A stretch of 36,313 nucleotides of DNA from an uncultured Alphaproteobacteria bacterium (GTDB taxonomy: Bacteria; Pseudomonadota; Alphaproteobacteria; Rs-D84), in contig CAKQGH010000009.1 in NCBI GenBank assembly GCA_934232895.1, positions 1-36,313 on the forward strand. Reading direction: 5' to 3'. Under the pieces are notes generated by a model, which saw only the letters and a list, made by a program, of their open reading frames with translations, was not told where the DNA came from and made no database searches. Shown here piece after piece: positions 1-7,954 of this stretch. Each line of letters opens with the position of its first letter. Position 1 is the stretch's first letter. The position numbers and the translations under genes are program-made.

Positions 1-62
1 GGGAATCGAACCCGCATTTCAAGCTTGGAAGGCTTGCATACTAGCCTTTGTACTATGCCCGC
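1..62 (-). tRNA. tRNA-Gly (anticodon TCC), 3' end cut by window edge
   Basis: Read on the minus strand, the gene starts GCGGGCA at 62. It has a D-arm and a 5-bp anticodon stem around the loop CTTCCAA, giving anticodon TCC, and then most of a T-arm with loop TTCGATT. The last T-stem bases and the 3' acceptor strand lie outside the window. It has its own promoter just upstream (83-110). Confidence 0.93.
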
Positions 63-82
63 AACAAATTGAAAGCCTGCCT

Positions 83-110
83 ATTATAAATCAAATTTAC
101 TAAAACGCAA
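83..110 (-). promoter_or_regulatory. Promoter of tRNA-Gly
   Basis: On the minus strand, TTGCGT (105-110) and TATAAT (83-88) are separated by 16 bp, and the tRNA begins 20 nt after the -10. The same layout precedes tRNA-Thr and tRNA-Met in this window. Confidence 0.8.
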
Positions 111-127
111 GGTCTTTATTATAGTCA

Positions 128-1741
128 TTATCTTTTATCCTTTTTGACCCCAAATGCCGCTGTAAAAAACAATTCTTTATCTTCAGCGCTGCCATTAGCC
201 CATGTTTGATCAAGTAAATTCACAACACCAGTTGCTTCTGATGGAATTCCATTGTCCCCATAATATGTCGAATCAAATTTACATGACGACATCCGATTAT
301 ATTTCTCGTCAATAACCTCTTGTTTGAATTTTTCATTATATTCAGTATCTTTGAATTTATATTTTGCATTTTCTGCGGCAATCTTGTCGCCATTTGATAA
401 TTTTACGCTAACGTCATCACCCTTTTTAGTATATTCAACATCATACCATCTTTTGTTTACATCGGCATTATCAGAAAAATTCATGAATAATTTTTCTGTA
501 CCATCGGCCTGGAATGTCAAATCTGCATTTGATTTTACCAACATATAGTCGTCAGTGGCAACTCCATTTGCATCTTCTTCATGATACATAACATGACCAA
601 CAGCCTGCCCCTTGAAATTCATATTTCCTTGGATATTTTGTTTATCTATGTTTTTGATACCATATCCACCCGCGAACACATATCCAATGCCATTATCTGT
701 ACCGCCCTGTTTCCCATCAAGCCATTGACGCCCAACAATCGCGCCAAAGTCAGAATATTGCAAACCTACCTGCTTGCCATAGGCACGAATATCAACCATA
801 AAATGATTCGGTATCTTAAAGAAACCAGATGTATACCCCCCTCCTTCCATTTCTGTTTGACTTAATATTGTCGGTACGGTTTCAGATGTTAATGAATCAA
901 TAGCATCCTGTGCTATCTGTCTCTGTTCTTCACTAAGTTCTTTGGATTCTAGCACCGCTTGCAATCCAGCCTTAATACTTTCAAAACTCTCGTCTGTTTT
1001 GTCTGTGTTATATTGGATAATACAGTATGCACCGCACAAAACCCCGTATGAATAAGCCGTTGCATAAAATTTGTTATCTGGCCCCTTGTCAAAATTAAAT
1101 TCACGATCATACCACCCATCATACAATTTTATGTTTGCTATTTTCCCATTTTGTAATTTTGTAATTTTTACATATCCGTCAAACTAATCTCGGCTGCCAC
1201 CACTGGAATACAATTCTTGGTCTGACAGGTGCTCTTTACGATAATGATACCTGTCCCATACATCGTTTGGTCTAAAAGAATCATTTTTTAAGTGATGATA
1301 GATATCGTCATCTGATTTTCCGTCGAAATCAAAATCCGACATATCGCAACCACACGCAAGTTTGGCATACCGTTTCACCAACTCACGATTCTTTGATATG
1401 AAATCTTTCTTGGCATCATCATCCTTGTCAAAAAAATTCTTCATATCATCAAGTTGCTTGCTGTTATATTGTGTGTCGTGATGACGATTTTTTGCCACTC
1501 TGACACCAGAACGCCTTTCTGTTGATTCTGGAACAATTTCATAATCTGTCCCCAAAACAGATTCAACATATGTGTCCAAATCTATGGAATTATCTTGACT
1601 TTCTGGCAAACTTGTTGTCAATAAATCCATGCTCTCTGGGACGATAATTTCCCCGCCAGGATTGCCATTTCCCCCACTGCCGCCACCACATGCAGAAATC
1701 AATAAAGCACTTGTTATGAATATAAATTTTTTCATTTTCAT
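128..1741 (-). pseudogene. TbpB-like surface lipoprotein interrupted by an in-frame TAG
   Basis: The first half (1184-1741, 185 aa) has a lipoprotein signal ending LLISAC followed by a Gly/Ser-rich CGGGSGG linker, as in transferrin-binding-protein-B and Slam-dependent lipoproteins. It ends at a TAG at 1184-1186. The same frame is open again immediately after the TAG and continues to 128 (about 352 codons). The distal half resembles the TbpB beta-barrel fold, with FKGQAVGHVMY, ADLTFQADG and a C-terminus YYGDNGIPSEATG...AAFGVKK. The whole frame would be 537 codons counting the TAG. TAG is also the normal stop of aspS here, so it is unlikely to be generally recoded. The simplest reading is a nonsense-mutated gene, or an assembly or strain-level substitution. 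An internal TTG at 1126 could restart translation but has no clear Shine-Dalgarno and would lack a signal peptide. The gene lies 3 nt after a Cys-rich secreted protein, at the end of the pilN-lol operon. The ligand is unknown. Confidence 0.7.
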
Positions 1742-1744
1742 GTC

Positions 1745-2494
1745 CTATTGCTTTTTTGTTATCGGTGGCAAACAATCGCCGCCGCTTTTCGGACAGCACG
1801 CAAATGTGCCGCCTAAATCTTTGAACAATTCGTCCGCACAGCATCCAAATTTGTTTGGTTGGGTTCCGTCACCACACAGCCCCGCCGCAATATTCGCATC
1901 TATTTCCGCGGCAATTTCGGCATCCGTCTTTTCAGGCTTTTTCTCCGCGTCGGGCGACGCATCTGATTGTTTCAGCACCATTGGCGTAAAGCACATACCA
2001 CCGTCGGTCGGGCAACAATTGAAACCGGCATCACCCATATCGGTATATGTTTCACCCGGACAGCATCCATTTTCATCGGGCACATCACACGGTGCGGCCG
2101 GATTTGCCGGTGCGGCATCTGGTTTTGCTGTCACGGACGGCGTGTCCGATTCTGGTTCATCCGCCGCATCGGGTGCGGGCATTGCACGCGGCGATTGCGT
2201 GGCAACCGGTGTGCGCAGCATTGCCGCCGCACGCGTGCCGCGGCCACCCGCACGACGCGAACAATCGCGCCGATATTTCGCACGCAATTCATCCAATTCG
2301 GTTGTTTCATCATCGGTCAAATCATCACGCGCGGCCAACGCATCAATTTTTGATTGTACATCGGCGCACGATGTGCGTTCAACAACCGCGGGGGTTGCGA
2401 CCACATCTGTTTCAGCCACATCAACATCGGTATCGTCGGCATACGCCGGGCACACCAATACACAGGCAACCAAAGCATAAATAATTTTTTTCAT
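1745..2494 (-). CDS. Secreted Cys-rich protein with two CC-x-CC repeats
   Basis: A 249-aa protein with a Sec signal peptide (MKKIIYALVACVLVCPAYAD, cleavage near residue 19). An acidic, possibly helical section (about 40-80) is followed by an Ala/Pro-rich linker (about 90-135). Two Cys-rich units then occur at residues 136-168 and 207-241. Both follow C-x7..10-CC-x13..14-CC-x6-C, with CCP and GG preserved in the second half of each. Even numbers of Cys in an exported protein suggest disulfide-bonded mini-domains, loosely granulin- or knottin-like. I do not recognise the family. The gene sits between a small membrane protein and the TbpB-like lipoprotein, so an outer-surface or periplasmic role is likely but the function is unknown. 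Confidence 0.85.
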   Translation of the reverse strand: MKKIIYALVACVLVCPAYADDTDVDVAETDVVATPAVVERTSCADVQSKIDALAARDDLTDDETTELDELRAKYRRDCSRRAGGRGTRAAAMLRTPVATQSPRAMPAPDAADEPESDTPSVTAKPDAAPANPAAPCDVPDENGCCPGETYTDMGDAGFNCCPTDGGMCFTPMVLKQSDASPDAEKKPEKTDAEIAAEIDANIAAGLCGDGTQPNKFGCCADELFKDLGGTFACCPKSGGDCLPPITKKQ

Positions 2495-2507
2495 ATTTTC
2501 CCCCGGT

Positions 2508-3041
2508 TTAGTCTTCGTCTATGATTTTTTCCAATTTCAAAATAAAGTCTATGGCCGGATCGGTCATTTTCTGTAATTTATTAATGACCTGTTGCGCGGC
2601 GGCCTGCATCTGGATTTTTTTATATACATCAACAACATCTTCGACGCCAGATTCATCCATTTCATCAACCGGCAATAATGCGGTTGCTATTTGAATTTCA
2701 CGCGCGGCCAATGCGCGATATTTATCGACATTTTCCGCACATCCATTTTCAGACATACGGGCATAGATTTCTGCATTTTCCAAATGCGCATCATATTCTG
2801 TATCATCTTCGGAATTCAATCTGGCGCCCAGCAATTGTTCAATTCGCACGCATGTTGCAATTGGCACATCCATTTCAATTGTGGTATTTGCCGCGACCGG
2901 TGCCATACGCGATGTGTGCATACCCGCACCAACAAACACGCCGCACACAAACAGTCCCACCAACGCAACAATTCCCCATGCCTTGCGCGCGGCCGATACG
3001 GTTGTTTCGCGATTTTGTTTTATGTTTGATGTTTTTTTCAT
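2508..3041 (-). CDS. Small single-pass membrane protein, function unknown
   Basis: The start at 3041 is chosen because AGGAGAG lies about 7 nt upstream; the frame also runs open a few codons further up, without a ribosome site. The product is 177 aa. It has a basic cytoplasmic N-terminus, one membrane segment (about residues 20-40, GIVALVGLFVCGVFVGAGMH) and a helical, acidic periplasmic region with two Cys. No family was recognised. It follows lolD by about 30 nt and precedes the Cys-rich secreted gene, so it is co-transcribed with envelope genes. Confidence 0.8.
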   Translation of the reverse strand: MKKTSNIKQNRETTVSAARKAWGIVALVGLFVCGVFVGAGMHTSRMAPVAANTTIEMDVPIATCVRIEQLLGARLNSEDDTEYDAHLENAEIYARMSENGCAENVDKYRALAAREIQIATALLPVDEMDESGVEDVVDVYKKIQMQAAAQQVINKLQKMTDPAIDFILKLEKIIDED

Positions 3042-3072
3042 GGGTTCTCTCTCCTGTGATTTAATCAATTAT

Positions 3073-3783
3073 TTATTTTACGATTCCATCCCGAATAGTA
3101 ATTGTTCTGTCGGCACGCGACGCCAAATTCATATCATGCGTGACGAACAACATTGCCATTTTATTTTTACGCACCAAATCCAACAACAATTCAAACACCG
3201 CCGTTGCGTGTGCCGGGTCCAAACTGCCGGTTGGTTCGTCGGCCAATAAAATTTCCGGATTGTTTGCCAACGCACGCGCAACCGCCGTACGCTGTTGTTC
3301 ACCGCCCGACATTTCACCCGGCAAATGTGACGCGCGATGCGCAACCGATGCCGCACGCATCAGTTTCAATGCACGCCCGGTTGCGGTTGTTTCATCCACA
3401 CCCGCCGCCAACATTGGCAACACAACATTTTCCAATGCGGTAAAATCAGACAACAAATTATGCCGCTGATACACAAATCCAATTTTATTGCGACGCATCA
3501 TTGTGCGCGTATTTTCATCCATTCTGTGCACGGCGGCGCCATCCAGCAGAATGCTGCCACTGGTGGGTTTATCCAACAATCCAACACATTGCAGCAATGT
3601 TGATTTACCAGACCCCGATTGCCCGACCAATGCAATGATTTCACCACGGTGCAAATCAAACCCACCACCGCGCAAGATATGCAACGGCTGGCCGCCCTCG
3701 ATAAAAGTCTTTTTAATATCACGCACAGATAAAACGACATCTGATTTATTCACACGCGACAAAGAATTCAATATGCCTGCCAT
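3073..3783 (-). CDS. lolD: Lipoprotein-releasing ABC transporter ATPase LolD
   Basis: A 236-aa ABC ATPase, the usual LolD size. Walker A is GQSGSGKST (residues 54-62). The signature is MSGGEQQR, Walker B reads LLADEPTGSLD, and the H-loop is VTHD. The GEQQR signature and EPTGSLD are typical of the LolD/MacB/FtsE class. The gene lies 12 nt after a LolC/E-type permease, which identifies the substrate class: LolCDE extracts lipoproteins from the inner membrane and hands them to LolA. The Q-loop stretch is VYQRHNLLSDFTALENV. The shared operon with lipoprotein genes (pilN and the TbpB-like gene) fits this role. Confidence 0.93.
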   Translation of the reverse strand: MAGILNSLSRVNKSDVVLSVRDIKKTFIEGGQPLHILRGGGFDLHRGEIIALVGQSGSGKSTLLQCVGLLDKPTSGSILLDGAAVHRMDENTRTMMRRNKIGFVYQRHNLLSDFTALENVVLPMLAAGVDETTATGRALKLMRAASVAHRASHLPGEMSGGEQQRTAVARALANNPEILLADEPTGSLDPAHATAVFELLLDLVRKNKMAMLFVTHDMNLASRADRTITIRDGIVK

Positions 3784-3795
3784 TTTGGGTCACCT

Positions 3796-5052
3796 TTATT
3801 CATTACGCAATACATCGACCGGGTCGGTTGATGCCGCCTTCCATGCGGGGTAAATAGTTGCCAGAAACGCCAACGCAATCGCCAGCACGGCAATACCAAT
3901 CACCGTTGTCGGCACTAATTTAGACGGCAATTCCGACAAATAATATAATTCTGCCGGGAACAAATCACGACCGGTTGCCCACTGGAAAAATTGACGTATT
4001 GGTTCAATGTAAATCGCCACAATCACACCAAACACCGTTCCAAAAAACGCGCCAATAACACCAATGCTGGTGCCAGACAGAATAAATATTTTCATCATAG
4101 ATTTGCGCGACACGCCAAATGTACGCAAAACGGCAATGTCTTTGGATTTATCTTTGACCAACATAACCAATGATGACACGATATTAAACGCGGCCACAAT
4201 TACAATCAGCATCAAAATCAAAAACATAACATTTGATTCAACCTGTAATGCGCCGACAAAACCACGGTTTAACTCACGCCAATCGCGCACCACAAACCCA
4301 TCGGGCAACAATCGCGCCAACGCATCACGCACGGCGGCAGTATCTTCGGGATTACGCAAGAATAAATCAATGTGCGTTACCGCATCGCCAATATTCAAAT
4401 ATTTCTGGGCGGTTTCCAACGGCATAAATATGTACCCAGAATCATATTCATACATACCCATAAAGAACGATGACATCACCGGATATGCCATAATGCGCGG
4501 CATTGTACCAAATGGTGTTGGTGTTGCCCCATTTGCAGAAACCAATGAAATCTTGTCCCCCATGCCAACACGCAAACTGCGCGTCAGGGACGCCCCCGCG
4601 ACCAATTCGCCATCGCGAATTTCGGATAATTTTTTACCATAAATTTTTGTTCCGCTTTCCGTTTTATTTGCCAAATCGGTCATACGAATTCCGCGTATCA
4701 TGGCACCAGTATTGTTTCCGCCGGCGGTCGCCATAACCTGGCCTTCGGCAATGGGGACAATGCCGGTTGCATTGGCGGCAACGACCTTGTTCTGTTTCAT
4801 TTTATCAATCAGATAATCAAAATCGCTGATTGCGCCATCCTGGTGATATACAACGACATGTCCGTTCATTCCAACAATGCGCGACAGTAATGTTTCATGA
4901 AACCCACCCATTACCGACATAACGACAATCAATGTCGCAACGCCCAGTGTAATTCCAATCAGCGACACCCACGATATAACCGAACCAAATCCGCGCTTTT
5001 TCGCGGCCAGGTATCTGAATGCAATTTTTCGTTCCAGTTTGGAAAACAACAT
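3796..5052 (-). CDS. lolC: Lipoprotein-releasing ABC transporter permease (LolC/LolE family)
   Basis: A 418-aa protein with the LolC/E layout. It has an N-terminal FRYLAAKKRGFGSVISWVSLIGITLGVA segment with the first helix, a large periplasmic domain (about residues 50-265), and three C-terminal helices, ending in a typical LYPAWKAASTDPVDVLRNE tail (about 400-418). One permease gene is present beside one lolD, so the complex may use one permease type twice, as in many alphaproteobacteria. LolC and LolE cannot be told apart here. It begins 11 nt after the pilN stop and runs into lolD. Confidence 0.9.
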   Translation of the reverse strand: MLFSKLERKIAFRYLAAKKRGFGSVISWVSLIGITLGVATLIVVMSVMGGFHETLLSRIVGMNGHVVVYHQDGAISDFDYLIDKMKQNKVVAANATGIVPIAEGQVMATAGGNNTGAMIRGIRMTDLANKTESGTKIYGKKLSEIRDGELVAGASLTRSLRVGMGDKISLVSANGATPTPFGTMPRIMAYPVMSSFFMGMYEYDSGYIFMPLETAQKYLNIGDAVTHIDLFLRNPEDTAAVRDALARLLPDGFVVRDWRELNRGFVGALQVESNVMFLILMLIVIVAAFNIVSSLVMLVKDKSKDIAVLRTFGVSRKSMMKIFILSGTSIGVIGAFFGTVFGVIVAIYIEPIRQFFQWATGRDLFPAELYYLSELPSKLVPTTVIGIAVLAIALAFLATIYPAWKAASTDPVDVLRNE

Positions 5053-5063
5053 TTCTTTGTTCC

Positions 5064-6410
5064 TTATTCACTTAAAAATTCACGCAATGCATCACCAACC
5101 AATGGCGTCATTTCGCCCGACGGTGCCGTGGCCGCATCAACAATAGATATTATACGCGGCGACATAAATACGACCAATTCCGCGAATGGCGAAATCAATG
5201 TTTCCGGTGTTGTCACAAACGAATGCGTTGGAATACCAATAATCACATAGTTATCACCCACACTGGACGGAATGTTAAACGACGATAATTCGCCATTGCT
5301 GGTGCGCAATACGATTTTCGCATCAATTTTATTGCGCCCACCAAAATCGCCATATTTGCCCGTTGCACCAATTATCAAATCGGTTTCCAGACGTTCTTCT
5401 TTGCTGCATTGACCAATGTCAAATCGCGATTGCCAACCGTTTGGAATCACAAACTGGCCCTGGGATATTAAAACAACATTTGCCTGTTGCGATAAAAATT
5501 CTTGCAGTGTTTTGGTGTTTATTTCGGGGCTGACCACCAACGCGCGACCAACAACACCCGGGATGGACATTTTGATATTATTTTCACCAAACGCCGGCAA
5601 CATATTCATCCACACAATTGGATTATCGGTGCGCGGATATACACGATACACATCAATGTCCCATGCCAACATATACTTTTTTGATGCAACATCGGCAATG
5701 ATTCTGGACACCTCGCGCTCGGTCTGGTAATTGCCTTCGAACACTAATGTTTTATCGTTCCAATCAACCAACAAATTGCGCACATCGGCACCACGCATCG
5801 CATCAATCAGCGCCATAATAATTGATTGGTCATGTGGCATTTTTATCAGCCATTTTGCGCGATGGGTCAAATGAATTTCGCCGGCATCCGCATCATACGA
5901 ATAATATGCGCGCCCCATCTTGGACATCAATTCCACCGCATCGCCCAGCGCACCCGATGAAATAGACCCGGTAATTTTTTCGTACATAGTGTCATCTTCG
6001 ACAACAGAAATATCGGTACCGTCCAGCAATTTATCCAGCGCGCGTTTCACGGTCAATTCTTTGAATTCATAATCCGAAACCTTTAATTCCGGCAACGCGT
6101 CCCCAGTACTCAGCCGTATCATTTCGATTTTTTCTTCGGGTACAACTGAAACGACCGCCTGGTTATCCCAATTTACCTCGCACCGTTTGGGCAAGTCCAA
6201 TGAAAAGCGCCGCGCCGTATCGGTGGTCAATGCCGCTTTTTTCGGGAAAATGGGCACGGAATTTTCATCAATCACCAAATTGTCCACCACGGTCACGGTG
6301 TCATATTGTGGAATATTCTGATTTTGTTGGTTGCAACCAAATGCCAGTACAACCGCCATCGGCACCAGGAATATTTTTGCACAAATACCAAACAATCTAA
6401 AACGTTTCAT
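5064..6410 (-). CDS. pilN: Type IVb pilus outer-membrane secretin, PilN-type lipoprotein
   Basis: A 448-aa protein. The start at 6410 is chosen because AAGGAG stands 6-7 nt before that ATG. It has a lipoprotein signal with lipobox LAFGC (about residues 23-27). The middle contains secretin N-domain-like sequence (ALDKLLDGTDISV; LVFEGNYQTEREVSRIIADV). The C-terminal secretin barrel ends with ELVVFMSPRII, matching the ELxxFxTPRI signature of secretins. A lipid-anchored secretin of this size matches the PilN/BfpB class of type IVb pili rather than PilQ/GspD. Its partners pilO-pilP-pilQ-pilR lie about 22 kb away. It would form the pore through which the pilus crosses the outer membrane. Location upstream of lolCD may help lipoprotein sorting; that link is inference. 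Confidence 0.83.
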   Translation of the reverse strand: MKRFRLFGICAKIFLVPMAVVLAFGCNQQNQNIPQYDTVTVVDNLVIDENSVPIFPKKAALTTDTARRFSLDLPKRCEVNWDNQAVVSVVPEEKIEMIRLSTGDALPELKVSDYEFKELTVKRALDKLLDGTDISVVEDDTMYEKITGSISSGALGDAVELMSKMGRAYYSYDADAGEIHLTHRAKWLIKMPHDQSIIMALIDAMRGADVRNLLVDWNDKTLVFEGNYQTEREVSRIIADVASKKYMLAWDIDVYRVYPRTDNPIVWMNMLPAFGENNIKMSIPGVVGRALVVSPEINTKTLQEFLSQQANVVLISQGQFVIPNGWQSRFDIGQCSKEERLETDLIIGATGKYGDFGGRNKIDAKIVLRTSNGELSSFNIPSSVGDNYVIIGIPTHSFVTTPETLISPFAELVVFMSPRIISIVDAATAPSGEMTPLVGDALREFLSE

Positions 6411-6434
6411 CAATATCTCCTTTGCCTATTTGTA

Positions 6435-6761
6435 TCAGATATTCATAATTTTTTCAAATTCTTCCAATGTCATTTCATAAATTGGTTTTTGCGTTGGGGT
6501 GGTTAAATCGCGAACCAGTTTATAATTCTGATTAAACCGTTCAATCACCGCGATAATTTCCGGCGTCAATTCCGATTTTTTATCGTTCATTAAACGCCGC
6601 CCATATTCCGCCACAAATTCCAATGTATCGGCCGCAAAAAAACGCCCGACATAATTTTCCATCGCAATTCCGCCCTTTTCCACACAGATGGCCGACATCA
6701 TCATCGTCATCTGGTTATAGAAATTGGCCAGTTTAATAAAGTTCTGGGCGGTTATCGCCAT
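6435..6761 (-). CDS. Small hypothetical protein upstream of pilN
   Basis: A 108-aa soluble, mostly helical protein with no signal peptide or membrane segment. The start is supported by AAGGGAG upstream of the ATG. It contains FFAADTLEFVAEYGRR and ends in MTLEEFEKIMNI. It is the first gene of the operon and lies 24 nt before the pilN ATG. I do not recognise a family. A cytoplasmic pilus accessory or regulator is possible only by position. Confidence 0.75.
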   Translation of the reverse strand: MAITAQNFIKLANFYNQMTMMMSAICVEKGGIAMENYVGRFFAADTLEFVAEYGRRLMNDKKSELTPEIIAVIERFNQNYKLVRDLTTPTQKPIYEMTLEEFEKIMNI

Positions 6762-6788
6762 GTCATTCTCCCTTGTGCCTTTTTATGC

Positions 6789-6818
6789 ATTATAAAAACT
6801 ATTGCCCCCCCGACGCAA
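6789..6818 (-). promoter_or_regulatory. Promoter of the pilN-lol operon
   Basis: On the minus strand TTGCGT (6813-6818) and TATAAT (6789-6794) are separated by 18 bp. It overlaps the divergent promoter at 6803-6830. The pilO operon has the same TTGCGT-N18-TATAAT arrangement. Confidence 0.65.
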
Positions 6819-6830
6819 TTAAATTATAAT
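6803..6830 (+). promoter_or_regulatory. Promoter of small lipoprotein gene, leaderless type
   Basis: TTGCCC (6803-6808), 16 bp, TATAAT (6825-6830), then only 7 nt to the ATG at 6838. Transcription would start at or next to the start codon, and there is no Shine-Dalgarno. Confidence 0.65.
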
Positions 6831-6837
6831 ATAAAGT

Positions 6838-7218
6838 ATGAGAATAAAATATTTGGTATTTGCAATGTTATTGGCGGCGTGTTCATCCCCAAACCGGGGC
6901 AGCATTGATAACGCAACCATATTAAATTGGGAAAACGAATCCGTCACAATGGAACAATTCGTGCGCGACCACAAATCGTGTCTGGGGATTGACCGGGAAT
7001 CGTACACCCCGCGCAGCCGCATTGCCAAATTGATTGCCCCGAATCAAAGTGCCCAAATGCCCGACTGGGAGGGTTTATGGGTGACATTCCAATCAAACGA
7101 ATATAAAGATGCCGGCCAGCGTTCATTGCTGTCGGTGCCCCGCAACACCACATCGAAAACCGTTGGGGCATATCGCCGGTGTATGTTCCGCCGGGGATAC
7201 CTGTTGCGCGCCAGCTGA
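6838..7218 (+). CDS. Small lipoprotein, function unknown
   Basis: A 126-aa protein with a short lipoprotein signal and lipobox LLAACS (Cys near residue 15). The mature part is polar, with pairs of Trp and Arg and two further Cys residues (CLGIDRE; YRRCMFRRGYLL). Its C-terminal Cys-Arg region resembles short alphaproteobacterial lipoproteins found beside cell-envelope genes, but I cannot name a family. It lies 54 nt upstream of ftsQ, which has its own promoter. The start is set by the -10 box 7 nt upstream; no ribosome site is visible. Confidence 0.8.
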   Translation: MRIKYLVFAMLLAACSSPNRGSIDNATILNWENESVTMEQFVRDHKSCLGIDRESYTPRSRIAKLIAPNQSAQMPDWEGLWVTFQSNEYKDAGQRSLLSVPRNTTSKTVGAYRRCMFRRGYLLRAS

Positions 7219-7237
7219 TTTATTTTCGCCCCGCCCT

Positions 7238-7265
7238 TTGCGCATTGGCTTTTTTGTGATATAAT
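7238..7265 (+). promoter_or_regulatory. Promoter of ftsQ, leaderless type
   Basis: TTGCGC (7238-7243), 16 bp, TATAAT (7260-7265), then 7 nt to the ftsQ ATG at 7273. No Shine-Dalgarno fits in this space. Confidence 0.68.
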
Positions 7266-7272
7266 TATCGGC

Positions 7273-7953
7273 ATGAAAAAGTCTATTCTGTTTTGGGTAT
7301 ATTTCATTGTTGCCATATTGTTGGCAATATACTTTTTGACGCGAATTACAATGACCACCATGGGTCACGGTCAATTGGCCCGTGTGCGCAGTATTTCCGT
7401 GCATGCCGACGCCCCGAACAAGGATTTATCCGCATTGGCGGCGGCGGTTGCCGTCCCACCCGGCGCGCAAACATATTCATTGTCACTGTCGCAAATAAAC
7501 GCGCGCGTTTTGGCCGTGCCGGGTGTGCGCAGTGCATCCATTCGGCGCCGCGCCGATGGCAATATATCTGTTCGTGTAAAGTTATATAGGGCGGTGGCAT
7601 TATGGACCGATGGGGTTGACTATTTTCCGTTATCCGCCGATGGGACCATTGTGAACCAACCGCATACCGAACGCGATGCCGGCACCGTTTTATTTCGCGG
7701 CAAATTGCCCGATGATATTGGCGAAATAACCAATACCGCCCACAATTTAATTGGATATTTGGATTATATGGAATGGATTGAAAATCGCCGCTGGAATATC
7801 GTGACCAACGGTGGCACAACCATTATGTTGCCGGAAAAGAATCCTGCGGCCGCAATTGGCCAATTGATAATATTGAACAAAAACCACGCAATACTTGATC
7901 GCGATATAAAAATAATAGACATGCGTGATGATTCGCGCATATTGGTAAAATAA
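7273..7953 (+). CDS. ftsQ: Cell division protein FtsQ
   Basis: A 226-aa bitopic protein with a short cytoplasmic N-terminus, one membrane helix (about residues 5-24, ILFWVYFIVAILLAIYFL) and a periplasmic POTRA-like section (about 40-110, with VPGVRSASIRRRADGNISVRV) followed by the FtsQ beta domain. FtsQ links early and late divisome proteins (with FtsB/FtsL). It is at the short end for alphaproteobacterial FtsQ. Its stop is 1 nt before ftsA, the classic order, but ddl, murB and ftsZ are absent here. Identification rests on topology, the POTRA-like motif and synteny with ftsA. Confidence 0.87.
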   Translation: MKKSILFWVYFIVAILLAIYFLTRITMTTMGHGQLARVRSISVHADAPNKDLSALAAAVAVPPGAQTYSLSLSQINARVLAVPGVRSASIRRRADGNISVRVKLYRAVALWTDGVDYFPLSADGTIVNQPHTERDAGTVLFRGKLPDDIGEITNTAHNLIGYLDYMEWIENRRWNIVTNGGTTIMLPEKNPAAAIGQLIILNKNHAILDRDIKIIDMRDDSRILVK

Positions 7954-7954
7954 A

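Noticed and set aside
1629..2480. Long plus-strand open frame opposite the Cys-rich gene
   Set aside because: The opposite strand has a signal peptide and a regular Cys pattern; this frame is low-complexity and has no ribosome site.
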